A DNA stretch of 16,140 bases from Deltaproteobacteria bacterium (GCA_016874875.1 VGTA01000015.1:1-16140), one strand, 5' to 3'. Positions 1-11,504 are shown, counted from the stretch's first letter. The notes: generated by a model not told the origin, from the sequence alone. Program-made: numbers and translations.

Positions 1-1832
1 CCCCCCGCCGCCCGCCCCCGCCGCCCCGCCCCCAGCAGCGCCCCCAGCAGCGCCGCCCCCTCCGGGCGCGTCGGCGGCAGCCCATAGCGCGCCTGCATCT
101 CGAGCACGTGCGCCGCCAGCGTCAGCGTCACCTCGTCGAGCGCCTTGAGCGGCCCCACCGCCATCCCCTCCTCCCGCGCCACCCAGTCCACCAGCGGCGC
201 CGGGTACCCCTCCGCCACGCACTGCGCCCCCTCTAGGATGTAGGCGGAGAACACCCGCGTCGTGAAGAACCCATAGCCGTCGCGCACCACGATGGGCGTC
301 TTGCCCAGCGCCCGACTCAGCCGCCACGCCCGCGAGAGCGCCTCGTCGGACGTGCGCGGCGCCCGCACCAGCTCCACGAGCGACATCACCGACGCCGGCG
401 AAAAGAAGTGCATGCCGAGGCAGCGCTCCGGGCGCGCCGCGTCGCGCGCGATGTCCCCGATCGGGAGCGACGACGTGTTGGAGGCGAACAGCCCCCCCGG
501 CGCCAAGAGCGGCTCCACCTCCGCGAGCGCGCGGCGCTTGACCTCGAGGTCCTCCACCACCGCCTCGAGCGCCAGGTCCACCCCCCGCAGCGCCTCGAGC
601 GACAGCGTGGGCGTCAGCCGCCCCCGCAGCGCCGCGCGCCCCTCCGCGCTCAGCTCCGCGTCTCGCGCCAGCAGCCCCTCGAACACCTCCACCCCCCGCG
701 CCAGCCGCTCGGCGCTGACGTCGCGCAGCGCCACCTCCTTGCCCGCCCGCGCCGCCAAGAACGCCAGCTCCGCCCCCATCATGCCCGCCCCGAGCACCCC
801 CACCCGCCCCACCCCGTCCTCAGCGCACGCGCGCAGCGCCGGCGTCCCCGCCTCTAGGGCGCGCCGGTGAGTCCACAGCGCGCGCACCCGCGCCGCCCCC
901 TCCGGCGAGGCCGCCAGCGCCACGAACGCCGCCGCCTCCGCCCGCAGCCCCCCAGCGAGCGCGAGGTGCGCCGACTCCTGCACCGCCTCCAGCGCCCCGC
1001 GCGCCCCCAGGTGCGCCCCCGCCGTCCGCTGCGCGAGCTGCCCCGCCGCCCCCAAGAAGAGCTGCCGCGCCTCCGGCGTCTGCGGCTGCGCCCCCCCCGG
1101 GTACACGAACCCGCGGCGATCCCACGGCTGCGACGCCGACGGCGTCGCCTCCACGTAGGCGCGCGCCGCCGCCAAGAGGGCGGCCCGCGTCTCCTCCGGC
1201 GTCGCCCCCGGCGACACCAGCTCGTCCACCAGCCCCGCCGCCAACGCGCGCGCCGGCGACAGCGTCGCCCCCTGCGTCAGCAGCTCGAGCGCCGAGCGCA
1301 GCCCGATGAGGCGCGGCAGGCGCTGCGTGCCGCCCCCCCCCGGCATCAACCCCAGCGTCACCTCCGGCAGCCCCACGCGGACGCGCGGGTCATCGAGCGC
1401 CACGCGGCGGTGGCACGCGAGCGCGAGCTCGTAGCCGCCCCCCAGCGCGCTGCCGTTGAGCAGCGCCACCGCCGGGCGCCCCTGCGTCTCTAGCCAGCGC
1501 AGCAGCCCCCCGAGGTCGTCCACCGCCGCCCGCAGCGCCGCGCGCGCCTCGGCGAGGGTGCTGGGCGACGGGCGGGGCGGCAGCGCCGCGAGCGAATCGA
1601 GGTCCGCGCCCACGCAGAACGCCTCGTGCGCGCTCAGGAGCGCGATCCCCCGCGCCCCCTCCAGCCGCGCCGCCGCCTCGAGCGCCGCGCGCAGCGCCGC
1701 CAGCTGCGGCGGGTTGAGCCGGTTGACGCCGTCGGGGGCGCGCAGCGTCACCACGGCGAGCCCCCCCTCGAGCGACACGCCCGTCACCCCGCCGCGCGCG
1801 CTCGCGCCAGCCGCCTCAACACGCTCGCTCAT
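1..1832 (-). CDS. fadJ: Fatty-acid oxidation alpha subunit: enoyl-CoA hydratase / 3-hydroxyacyl-CoA dehydrogenase (C-terminus beyond window)
   Basis: Bifunctional beta-oxidation enzyme of the FadB/FadJ type. It hydrates 2-enoyl-CoA and then oxidises L-3-hydroxyacyl-CoA with NAD, in the cytoplasm, as partner of the thiolase encoded just upstream. About 610 codons are visible; the family is usually 700-730 residues, so only the end is missing. Residues 15-200 form the crotonase domain: FCVGADL at 72-78, the oxyanion-hole segment NGSALGGGYELALAC with Glu135, and GLPEVTLG with the second catalytic Glu157, followed by GGGGTQRLPRL. The dehydrogenase half begins with the NAD-binding GVLGAGMMG at 345-353. 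It continues with SNTSSLPI near 451, GMHFFSP with catalytic His475, LVELV with Glu487, and DGYGFFTTRVF near 518. The ATG follows TGAGG with 5-nt spacing, and that TGA is the stop of the thiolase gene, so the two are translationally linked. The order thiolase then alpha subunit matches fadI-fadJ. FadB versus FadJ cannot be settled here. Confidence 0.93.
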   Translation of the reverse strand, partial: MSERVEAAGASARGGVTGVSLEGGLAVVTLRAPDGVNRLNPPQLAALRAALEAAARLEGARGIALLSAHEAFCVGADLDSLAALPPRPSPSTLAEARAALRAAVDDLGGLLRWLETQGRPAVALLNGSALGGGYELALACHRRVALDDPRVRVGLPEVTLGLMPGGGGTQRLPRLIGLRSALELLTQGATLSPARALAAGLVDELVSPGATPEETRAALLAAARAYVEATPSASQPWDRRGFVYPGGAQPQTPEARQLFLGAAGQLAQRTAGAHLGARGALEAVQESAHLALAGGLRAEAAAFVALAASPEGAARVRALWTHRRALEAGTPALRACAEDGVGRVGVLGAGMMGAELAFLAARAGKEVALRDVSAERLARGVEVFEGLLARDAELSAEGRAALRGRLTPTLSLEALRGVDLALEAVVEDLEVKRRALAEVEPLLAPGGLFASNTSSLPIGDIARDAARPERCLGMHFFSPASVMSLVELVRAPRTSDEALSRAWRLSRALGKTPIVVRDGYGFFTTRVFSAYILEGAQCVAEGYPAPLVDWVAREEGMAVGPLKALDEVTLTLAAHVLEMQARYGLPPTRPEGAALLGALLGAGRRGRAAG

Positions 1833-1839
1833 ATAGACC

Positions 1840-3057
1840 TCACACGCGCTCGATGATGGTGGCGATGCCCATACCCCCGCCGATGCACAGCGTGACCAGC
1901 GCCACCCCCTCGCCACGCTCCTCGAGGGCCTCGAGGGCCGCGCCCAAGAGCATCGCCCCCGTGGCGCCGAGCGGGTGGCCGAGGGCGATGGCGCCCCCGT
2001 TCACGTTTACGCGCTCGTGCGGCACCCCGAGCGCATCCATAAAGTAGAGCGGCACCGCCGCGAACGCCTCGTTGACCTCAAAGAGGTCCACGTCGCTCAC
2101 GCGCATCCCCGCCTGCCACAGCGCCGCCTGCGCCGCCGGCGCCACCCCCGACAGCATCACCACCGGCTCGCTCCCCACGCTCACCGCCGCCCGCACCCGC
2201 GCCCGCGCCCGCAGCCCGAGCCGCCGCCCCGCCTCCGCCGAGCCGAGCAGCGCCAGCGCCGCCCCGTCCACCACCCCGCTCGACGACCCCGCCGTGTGCA
2301 CGTGGTCGATGCGCGCCAGCTGCGGATACACCCGCCGGGTGAGCGCGTCGAGCCCTAGCCCCTCCCCGAGCTGCGCGAACGCCGGCGTGAGCCGCGCGAG
2401 GTCCTCGAGGGTCGTCTGCGGGCGGGGGTGCTCGTCGCGGTCGAGCAGCGTCGCCCCCGCGCGGTCGAGGACCGGCACCCGACCGCGCGCCAGCGCCCCC
2501 CGCGCCTCCGCCGCCGCCGCGCGCCGCTGACTCTCGAGGGCGTAGGCGTCCACGTCGGCGCGGGTGATCCCGTGGAGCGTGGCGAGGAGGTCGGCGCTCA
2601 CCCCCTGCGGCACGAGCCCCCACCCGAGCGCCATCCGCGGGTCAAGCAGCGCCCCGCCGTCGCTCCCCATCGGCGCCCGACTCATGCTCTCCACGCCCCC
2701 CGCGAGCGCTAGGGCGCAGAAGCCCGCCCGCACCTTCGCCGCCGCGTCGTTCACCGCCTCGAGCCCCGACCCGCAGAAGCGGTTGAGCGTCACCGCAGGC
2801 ACGCGCGGGTCATACCCGGCCGCCAAGAGCGCCGTGCGCGCGACGCAGCCCCCCTGCTCCCCCACCTGCGTCACGCACCCCACCGCCAGCTCGTCGAGCG
2901 CCGCGCTCAGCGACTCGCGCGTGTGCCCCACGCGGCCCGGCGCCGCGCGCAGCGCCGAGGCGAGCAGGTCGAGCGGCGCGCACGAGTAGAGCGCCCCCGT
3001 GGGCTTGCCCGCCCCGCGCGGGGTCCTGAGGGCGTCAAAGACCAGCGCGTCGATCAT
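1840..3057 (-). CDS. fadI: Acetyl-CoA acyltransferase (thiolase), beta-oxidation beta subunit
   Basis: Thiolase family enzyme that cleaves 3-oxoacyl-CoA with CoA to give acetyl-CoA and a shortened acyl-CoA. The 405-residue length is normal for the family. The acyl-accepting cysteine is Cys95 in NRFCGSGLEA. The oxyanion segment NEAF lies at 329-332, the catalytic His361 in NGGAIALGHPLGATG, and the proton-shuttling Cys391 in TLCIGGGMG. GGVESMSRAPMG at 120-131 is another family signature. The ATG has a good ribosome site (AGGAG, 8-nt spacing). The endopeptidase gene ends 22 bases upstream. The alpha-subunit gene begins 7 bases after this stop, which fits a two-subunit trifunctional complex. A biosynthetic acetoacetyl-CoA thiolase is possible by sequence alone, but the neighbour makes the degradative role likelier. 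Confidence 0.93.
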   Translation of the reverse strand: MIDALVFDALRTPRGAGKPTGALYSCAPLDLLASALRAAPGRVGHTRESLSAALDELAVGCVTQVGEQGGCVARTALLAAGYDPRVPAVTLNRFCGSGLEAVNDAAAKVRAGFCALALAGGVESMSRAPMGSDGGALLDPRMALGWGLVPQGVSADLLATLHGITRADVDAYALESQRRAAAAEARGALARGRVPVLDRAGATLLDRDEHPRPQTTLEDLARLTPAFAQLGEGLGLDALTRRVYPQLARIDHVHTAGSSSGVVDGAALALLGSAEAGRRLGLRARARVRAAVSVGSEPVVMLSGVAPAAQAALWQAGMRVSDVDLFEVNEAFAAVPLYFMDALGVPHERVNVNGGAIALGHPLGATGAMLLGAALEALEERGEGVALVTLCIGGGMGIATIIERV

Positions 3058-3079
3058 ACAGGGGACTCCTCAAGGCGCC

Positions 3080-4177
3080 TCAGCGCCACACCTTCAGCAC
3101 CAGCCCAGGGCGGATGAGCGACTCCGGCGTCATCTGATTCCAGCGCATCAGCGCCGCCAGACTCACCCGATGGAACGCGGCGATGGCCCCGAGCGTCTCG
3201 CCCGGCTGCACCACGTACTCAAAGAAGCCCGTCCTGCTCTGCTGGTAGCGCACAAAGATCTCCTCCGCCTCCTTGGGCGCCAGCCCCCACCACCCCGCCG
3301 AGGCCCCGAGTCGGAAACGGATGTGCATGTGGTGGTAGTGGTTGGGCACGTGCTTGACCAGCGCCCCCCCCCGCGCCTTGGCGGGGTACGACAGGTACTC
3401 GGCGAGCTCCTTGGGCGTCATGTGCAGCGCCTTGAGCCCGTGCTCGTGCAGCGCCCGCTGCAGCGACAGGTCCATGAGCACCACCTCCGCGAGGTCATAG
3501 CGCTTGAGCGCCTTGAGCAGCGCCCACATGCGCGGCAGGTCGAGCTTGGAGGGGTGCACCCAGCGCTTCTCGTGGTCGTTGGGGGGGACGCCCTTGATGT
3601 AGTAGCGCACGTCCACGTCCGCGCCGTTTTGGTGAGTCTTGTGCGGGCTAAACTTACCCCCGCCCTCCTGCGCGATGTCGAGCACCATGAGGTCCGCGCC
3701 GCCTGGATAGGCGCGGCGCACGAAGGTGTTGAGGGCGTAGAGGGCGAGCGCCACCTCAGGGACCGTGTTGCTGTCCTCAGGCACCATCACCCGCAGCCCG
3801 AGCCCAGAGCGCATGCGGTGACTAAAGAGCAGGCGCCCGCGACTCTCGCCGCCCACGCTCAGCGGCGGCAGCAGCGCGTACCAGCCCTCCTGGTGCGCGC
3901 GCCCCTTGAGCGCGCTGAGGAGGTTGAGCGCGTCCTCCAAGAGCGGCAGCTCCGCCCCCAGGGGCGCGAACAGGCGCTCAGGCGTCGCCCGCGCCGCGCT
4001 CGGCGCCCCGAGGAGGGCGCCGAGCGCGAGGGCGACCCGCGTCACGAGGGCGACGCCGCGCGCCTCACGCGACGCTTCACGCCACGCTTTACGCGGCGGG
4101 GCGAGCGGCGGGGCGTGCGGCGGGGCGTGCGGCGGGGCGTGCGGCGGGGCGTGCGGCGGCAGGGGTGTGTGGGTCAT
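3080..4177 (-). CDS. MepA-type (M74/LAS) murein endopeptidase with C-terminal LysM domain
   Basis: Probable secreted zinc peptidase that cuts D-Ala-mDAP cross-links in peptidoglycan, related to penicillin-insensitive endopeptidase MepA. Counting from the ATG at 4177 (365 residues), SPHKTHQNGADVDV supplies zinc ligands His182 and Asp189. HHMHIRF supplies the H-x-H pair 283/285, with His285 the expected ligand. Residues 319-364 form a LysM cell-wall-binding domain (YVVQPGETLGAIAAFHRVS ... LIRPGLVLKV). A hydrophobic export signal lies at about 45-64, ending APSAARA. The start is uncertain. The frame is open to a GTG at 4237, the first ATG is at 4177, and a GTG at 4045 would start exactly at the signal peptide (VTRVALALGALLGAPSAARA). 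None has a strong ribosome site. The stretch between 4177 and 4045 is a PPHA repeat encoded by a minisatellite and may not be translated. Its stop is 22 bases from the thiolase start. Confidence 0.85.
   Translation of the reverse strand: MTHTPLPPHAPPHAPPHAPPHAPPLAPPRKAWREASREARGVALVTRVALALGALLGAPSAARATPERLFAPLGAELPLLEDALNLLSALKGRAHQEGWYALLPPLSVGGESRGRLLFSHRMRSGLGLRVMVPEDSNTVPEVALALYALNTFVRRAYPGGADLMVLDIAQEGGGKFSPHKTHQNGADVDVRYYIKGVPPNDHEKRWVHPSKLDLPRMWALLKALKRYDLAEVVLMDLSLQRALHEHGLKALHMTPKELAEYLSYPAKARGGALVKHVPNHYHHMHIRFRLGASAGWWGLAPKEAEEIFVRYQQSRTGFFEYVVQPGETLGAIAAFHRVSLAALMRWNQMTPESLIRPGLVLKVWR
4093..4160. repeat. 12-bp minisatellite at the 5' end of the endopeptidase gene
   Basis: Five tandem copies of GCGGCGGGGCGT on the plus strand (the first copy ends in A) fill 4093-4152, followed by a partial copy to 4160. 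On the minus strand it reads Pro-Pro-His-Ala repeats. Because the period is a multiple of three, copy-number change would not shift the frame. It lies between two candidate start codons, so it may be leader DNA rather than protein. Confidence 0.9.
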
Positions 4178-4285
4178 TAGCGGGGCGACTCGGGCGAGCT
4201 CAGGCGGGGGCGGGGGGCGGTGCGAGCAGGTCAACACAGTCGACGCGCCTGACGCAAGCGCTCAGGCGCGGCGCGGGGGCGCCGC

Positions 4286-5924
<1,639 letters not shown>

Positions 5925-5993
5925 GCTCTTCACACCTCTCGCGTCGCGGGTGCGGCTCGATGGCGGCGCGGCGGCGCGCCCCCTCCATACAGG

Positions 5994-5999
5994 ATTTTA
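5994..5999 (-). promoter_or_regulatory. Candidate -10 element (TAAAAT) for the resolvase gene series
   Basis: The minus strand reads TAAAAT about 70 bases before the resolvase ATG, standing out in very GC-rich DNA. No convincing -35 hexamer is seen at 17 bases, so this is a weak call based on composition and position. Confidence 0.3.
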
Positions 6000-6094
6000 G
6001 ACCCGCGCTCCACCCCCGCGCGTTGCCGCCGCGCGCTTTGACAGCGGGCCCCCGAGCTGAGGTTTGGCGCTTATTCGTTGCCCATGGTGCTAAA

Positions 6095-6110
6095 ACTTGT
6101 CAACTTGTCA
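6095..6110. repeat. Perfect tandem 8-mer ACTTGTCA x2 upstream of the GYF-domain gene
   Basis: ACTTGTCA occurs twice without a gap in the AT-richest pocket of the divergent intergenic region (5925-6163). It lies 54-69 bases before the plus-strand ATG. It may be a paired operator half-site, or it may simply contain the -35 elements: TTGTCA on the plus strand, or TTGACA on the minus strand (6103-6098). Confidence 0.55.
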
Positions 6111-6125
6111 TTGTGCGCTCACGAT
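6097..6125 (+). promoter_or_regulatory. Candidate sigma-70-like promoter for the GYF-domain gene
   Basis: TTGTCA (6097-6102), a 17-base spacer, then CACGAT (6120-6125) would start transcription about 30 bases before the ATG at 6164. The -10 is weak, keeping only the conserved A, A and T. The rest of 5925-6163 holds a solitary TTGACA at 6038-6043 with no matching -10, and nothing else I can name. Confidence 0.3.
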
Positions 6126-6163
6126 GCTCCACACGGACACCGCGGTGAGGGGAAAACAACGAG

Positions 6164-7993
6164 ATGAAAGCGATGTGGTACGCGCTCGTGCAAGACGAGC
6201 AGCTCGGCCCTATGGACTTTGATGAGATCATCGACTTCTACTACAAAGACATCATCTCGTCGGATACGCTGCTGTGGCGAGCGGGGCTCTCGGGGTGGCT
6301 GCCCATCTCGCAGATCAAAGAGTTCAAAGACCTCTTGTTCCAGGGCGTCTTTGTGTCGGTCACGTCCGCGCCTCAGGCGGGGGGGGCCGACACGAGGGTG
6401 TTCACGGAGGAGCTCGGCGCGGAGATGCGCGCCCTGCAGCGCGACGCGGCGCCCCCCCTCGCGCCCTCGCTGCCTGCGCAGCCGCCGCCCCTCCCGCCCC
6501 CCCGCGGCGCCAGCGGCGTGCTCAGGGCGCGCGCGCTCGAGGACATCGAGGAGGACGTGGAGCTCGATGAGCTGCTCTTGGGCGCGCAGCCCTCGCCGCT
6601 CGCGCTCGACCCCGACCCCGACGCCGCGCGCCTCAACGCCCCGCGCCCCGCCGCCGGCCGCCTCGCCCCCCCTTCCCTCCAGCTCGCGCAGACTCCGCCG
6701 CCCGCGATTCCCGCCCACCAGCTGCGCGGCGAGGAGAGCGTGGCCGCCGCCCCCTCCCCTTACGCCTCAGCGCCCTACGCCTCAGCGCCCTACGCCCACA
6801 GCCTCGGGCCCGCGCGTCCCTCTGTGCCCACCTCTGCGCCCACCTCTGCGCCGGCGCCGCTCGTCCTGCGCGTCCCTGCCCCGCGGCGCGCCGCGCCGCT
6901 GGCGGGCGTGGCGGCGCTCTTGACGCTCGGTGCCCTCGGCGGCGCCTATGGCCTCGGGCTGCTCGGCGAGCGGGGCGGGGGGGACCCCGCCGCCCCGGCG
7001 GCGGCCCCGGCGACGCCTGCGGAGGGCGCGGCGCAGGCGCTCGCGGGCGCCCCCGCCGCCCCGCTCCCGCCGCCGAGCGCGCCCCAGGAGGGGGCGGGGG
7101 CGGGGGCGGGGGCGCTCCCAACGCAGCTCGCGGAGCCCCCCGCGGTGGGCGCGCCGCTCTCAACCCCGCTCGCGGAGCCCCCCGCGGTGGGCGCGCCGCT
7201 CTCAACCCCGCTCGCGGAGCCCCCCGCGGCGGGCGCGGCGCTCCCGAGCCCGCTCGTGGAGCCCCCCGCGGCGGGCGCGCCGCTCTCAACCCCGCTCGCG
7301 GAGCCCCCCGCGGCGGGCGCGGCGCTCCCGAGCCCGCTCGCGGAGCCCCCCGCGGCGGGCGCGGCGCTCCCGAGCCCGCTCGCGGAGCCCCCCGCGGCGG
7401 GCGCGGCGCTGCCCGCCCCCGGCGCGGCGCCCGAGGGCGGCGTGGGGGCGCTCGGCGATGAGCTCGACGTGGGGTTCGACATGGAGCTCGAGATCGAGAT
7501 CGAGCTCGAGGAGACGCTCGTGGCCGCCGCCCCCCCCAAGAAGCCCGGCGCCCCCTCCCCCGACCGGCGCTACAAGCCCAAGTCGCCCGCCGCCAAGCCG
7601 CCCGCCCCCAGGGGGGTCGCCAAGCCCTCCGCCGCCAAGCGCCCCGAGCGGCTCGCCGAGAAGCCCGCCGAGAAGCCCGCCCAGAAGCCCGCCGAGAAGC
7701 CCGCCGCGGCGGCGGAGGGGACGTGCTGCACGCGCGAGCAGATCAACCGCGTGGTGAGCGGCTCGCTCGGGAAAATCAAGGCTTGCGCTGAGGGCGACGC
7801 TGCGTTAAAGGGCTCCACCGTCGTGGTGTCGATCACGATCATGCCGAGCGGGGGCGTGGAGAGCGCGCGCGCCATCACCTCCTCGCTGCGGCAGTCTCCT
7901 CAAGGGGGCTGCGTGGTGCAGGCGGTGCAGGCGCTCAAGTTCCCCTTGTTCTCCGGTGAGCCGCTCCCGCTCCAGCTCCCCCTCAAGCTCTAA
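6164..7993 (+). CDS. GYF-domain / single-TM / repeat-rich protein with AgmX/PglI-type C-terminal domain (GltJ-like)
   Basis: 609-residue envelope protein of the type found in myxobacteria. Residues 1-60 are a GYF_2 (DUF4339) domain: MWYALVQDEQLGPMDFDEI ... DTLLWRAGLSGWLPI. A Pro/Ala-rich cytoplasmic linker with an acidic patch (residues 126-140) follows. Residues 243-267 are one hydrophobic membrane helix. A periplasmic arm then contains seven 14-residue repeats (LAEPPAxGAxLxxP), an acidic EIEIELEE stretch and Lys-Pro-Ala-Glu repeats. From about 519 to 609 is an AgmX/PglI-type domain with Cys-Cys, a mid Cys, a strand VVVSITIMPSGGVESA, and CVVQAVQALKFPLF. Known relatives include GltJ/AgmX of the Myxococcus gliding machinery, which carries an N-terminal zinc ribbon before GYF; that ribbon is absent here. 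A TonB-like arm that contacts an outer-membrane partner is plausible. No ExbB/TolQ-type motor gene is nearby. A purine-rich GAGGGG lies about 11 bases before the ATG. Confidence 0.8.
   Translation: MKAMWYALVQDEQLGPMDFDEIIDFYYKDIISSDTLLWRAGLSGWLPISQIKEFKDLLFQGVFVSVTSAPQAGGADTRVFTEELGAEMRALQRDAAPPLAPSLPAQPPPLPPPRGASGVLRARALEDIEEDVELDELLLGAQPSPLALDPDPDAARLNAPRPAAGRLAPPSLQLAQTPPPAIPAHQLRGEESVAAAPSPYASAPYASAPYAHSLGPARPSVPTSAPTSAPAPLVLRVPAPRRAAPLAGVAALLTLGALGGAYGLGLLGERGGGDPAAPAAAPATPAEGAAQALAGAPAAPLPPPSAPQEGAGAGAGALPTQLAEPPAVGAPLSTPLAEPPAVGAPLSTPLAEPPAAGAALPSPLVEPPAAGAPLSTPLAEPPAAGAALPSPLAEPPAAGAALPSPLAEPPAAGAALPAPGAAPEGGVGALGDELDVGFDMELEIEIELEETLVAAAPPKKPGAPSPDRRYKPKSPAAKPPAPRGVAKPSAAKRPERLAEKPAEKPAQKPAEKPAAAAEGTCCTREQINRVVSGSLGKIKACAEGDAALKGSTVVVSITIMPSGGVESARAITSSLRQSPQGGCVVQAVQALKFPLFSGEPLPLQLPLKL
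6761..6797. repeat. 15-bp tandem repeat in the GYF-protein linker
   Basis: TACGCCTCAGCGCCC occurs twice, followed by a partial third copy. It encodes Tyr-Ala-Ser-Ala-Pro repeats in the cytoplasmic linker just before the membrane helix. It is in frame, so length change would be tolerated. Confidence 0.85.
7127..7420. repeat. Seven 42-bp tandem repeats encoding a 14-residue periplasmic arm
   Basis: Seven adjoining 42-base units encode LAEPPAVGAPLSTP or variants such as LAEPPAAGAALPSP. Units 1 and 2 are nearly identical at DNA level, and units 3, 5 and 6 form a second near-identical class, which points to recent duplication. The units are Pro-rich and so probably extended, acting as a spacer of adjustable length between the membrane helix and the C-terminal domain. 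Confidence 0.95.
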
Positions 7994-8022
7994 GCCCCGC
8001 CCCCTCCTGAGAGCAGCTCGCG

Positions 8023-9888
<1,866 letters not shown>

Positions 9889-9901
9889 CCCCCCGCCGCC
9901 C

Positions 9902-11428
9902 CTAGTCCTCGGCGGGCGCTAGATTCTCGCGCTCGTGCGGCATAAAGCTGCGCGCCGCGCGGAAGTGCTGGTCGGGGGAGTAGAAGAGGAAGTTGCTCAC
10001 CTTGCTCGTGTAGATGTCGGCGTAGCTCTCCACCTGGTCGCCGAACAGACTCAGCTCGTGGCGCTCTCGGAACGTCTGCCCCCAGTACGTGTTGAACGTG
10101 CGCTCCACCTCCATCTCGAGCGCCTCCATCTCGGCGAGGGTCTGCGTGAGGAGCGCGCGCTTGCGCTCGATCTCGCGGTGCGTCTTGTCGCGCGTGGTGT
10201 CGATCACGTGCGTCTCTGGGCTGGTGAGGGCGAACATGAGCTTCTGCACCCGCTCGAGGCTGCGCGTGAGCGTGAGGTGGTAGTTGATCGAGTCGTCAAG
10301 GCGGCGCGCCGCCTCGTCGAGGCGCTGCAGGCGGCTGAGGGGCGCCGCCTGCGCGAGCGTGTTGCGGATGCCGTCCTCGAGCTCCTGAATCACCAGGGCG
10401 GTGCGCCACCACGCGGAGCGCTTGGACAAGAGGATGTCGCTGTAGACGTGGTCGCCCACGTACAGGATCGAGTCCCCCGTCAGCCGCATCAGCCGCTCGA
10501 GCTCCTGCAGGTTGCCGCCGCGGTAGACCGCGCGCGGAGCGAACGACTCCACCGGCTCGTCGAGCGCCTGCCCCGCCTCGTCGAGGCGCACGAAGGGGTT
10601 GGGGTCCTGAAAGAAGGACGGCTTGCGCCCGCTCACGATCACCACGTCAAAGTAGTCGCGCCACGACTCAAAGAACGGCAGCGCGCCGTCGAGCAAGAAG
10701 CGCATCACCGCGTCCGTGTAGTAGTGCTCGCTGTTGGTGAGCAAGAAGAGCTTCTTGCCGGCGCTCTTGAGCTTGTGCAGCGTGGGGGCGAGGTCGGGGT
10801 CCTTGATCACGTACCTGTCGAGGTCGGCGATGATCTCCGCCTTGAGCGTGTTGTCGCAGTGCGCCTCGTCGATGCTCTGGCGGATGTCGATGCACAGCTC
10901 CCCCGGACTCTTGGGCAGCGGGAGGCGCTGGCGCTTATAGTGCTCAATGATCCCCGCCATCAGCGTGCTCTCGGGCAGGCTGAAGAGCGTGTCGACGCGG
11001 ATAAAGCGACTCGACGACAGCGAGATGGGCTTGGTCCCGTAGAGCGCGCGGCGCTCCTCGTCGCTCACGGCCTGATAGCCGTGGTAGCAGCGCCCCACCA
11101 CGCGGTCCTGGTCGAGCTTGCAGATGTGCCCCGTCTGCTTGTCGACCACGAGCCCGCGGATGATAAAATCATGATCGAGCGCCACGCCGCGCAGCTCCTC
11201 CGGGTAGCCGTGGGACTCGATCAGCTTGTCGAGCGTCTTGCGGATGGCCAGCTCGTCCATCGGGCGCTGGTGGTACTGCACGAGCGTGTAGTCCATGTCG
11301 AACCCGATCGCCTTGATCTCCGACATGTCGAGGTTGCGGTTGGTGTAAACGCGCCGCGTGGGGTCGCTCGGCGGCGACGTGTCGAGGAGCGCCGAGAGGT
11401 CAAGGACGGGCGTGGATTCATCGCTCAT
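9902..11428 (-). CDS. HAD-superfamily purine 5'-nucleotidase (cN-II-like, HAD-IG family)
   Basis: 508-residue cytoplasmic phosphatase of the HAD-IG 5'-nucleotidase family (5_nucleotid), related to eukaryotic IMP/GMP-specific cN-II, which dephosphorylates purine mononucleotides. Motif I is GFDMDYTLV with nucleophile Asp44 and acid Asp46. Motif II is LLTNSEHYY (Thr231). Motif III is GDHVYSDIL with acidic residues Asp326 and Asp331. The family's long cap (51-220) and the C-terminal helical segment ending in ARSFMPHE are present. The reading frame stays open far upstream, but the ATG at 11428 is chosen: AGGAG lies 5 bases before it and it gives the family's normal N-terminus (MSDESTPVLDLSALLD). 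It is divergent from the 97-residue gene across 147 bases. Confidence 0.92.
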   Translation of the reverse strand: MSDESTPVLDLSALLDTSPPSDPTRRVYTNRNLDMSEIKAIGFDMDYTLVQYHQRPMDELAIRKTLDKLIESHGYPEELRGVALDHDFIIRGLVVDKQTGHICKLDQDRVVGRCYHGYQAVSDEERRALYGTKPISLSSSRFIRVDTLFSLPESTLMAGIIEHYKRQRLPLPKSPGELCIDIRQSIDEAHCDNTLKAEIIADLDRYVIKDPDLAPTLHKLKSAGKKLFLLTNSEHYYTDAVMRFLLDGALPFFESWRDYFDVVIVSGRKPSFFQDPNPFVRLDEAGQALDEPVESFAPRAVYRGGNLQELERLMRLTGDSILYVGDHVYSDILLSKRSAWWRTALVIQELEDGIRNTLAQAAPLSRLQRLDEAARRLDDSINYHLTLTRSLERVQKLMFALTSPETHVIDTTRDKTHREIERKRALLTQTLAEMEALEMEVERTFNTYWGQTFRERHELSLFGDQVESYADIYTSKVSNFLFYSPDQHFRAARSFMPHERENLAPAED

Positions 11429-11455
11429 GAGCGCTCCTGCGGGCGGGCGTGGGGC

Positions 11456-11479
11456 GGGGGTCGCTTTGGGGGTCGCTTG
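11456..11479. repeat. 12-bp tandem duplication in the divergent intergenic region
   Basis: GGGGGTCGCTTT is followed directly by GGGGGTCGCTTG (11 of 12 identical), between the nucleotidase start and the plus-strand promoter. Its function is unknown and it may be slippage only. Confidence 0.7.
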
Positions 11480-11504
11480 GAACCATGAGCCCATTTGAAA
11501 AGAC

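Noticed and set aside
2999..4180. 393-codon plus-strand open frame opposite the endopeptidase
   Set aside because: Arg/His-rich product without motifs; the minus strand encodes the zinc site and LysM domain.
6038..6060. TTGACA at 6038-6043 as the main plus-strand promoter
   Set aside because: A perfect -35 hexamer, but the 17-base position holds GGTTTG and no acceptable -10 lies at 16-18 bases.
9935..11488. 517-codon plus-strand open frame opposite the 5'-nucleotidase
   Set aside because: It mirrors the real gene, has no ribosome site or recognisable motif, and the minus strand shows complete HAD motifs.
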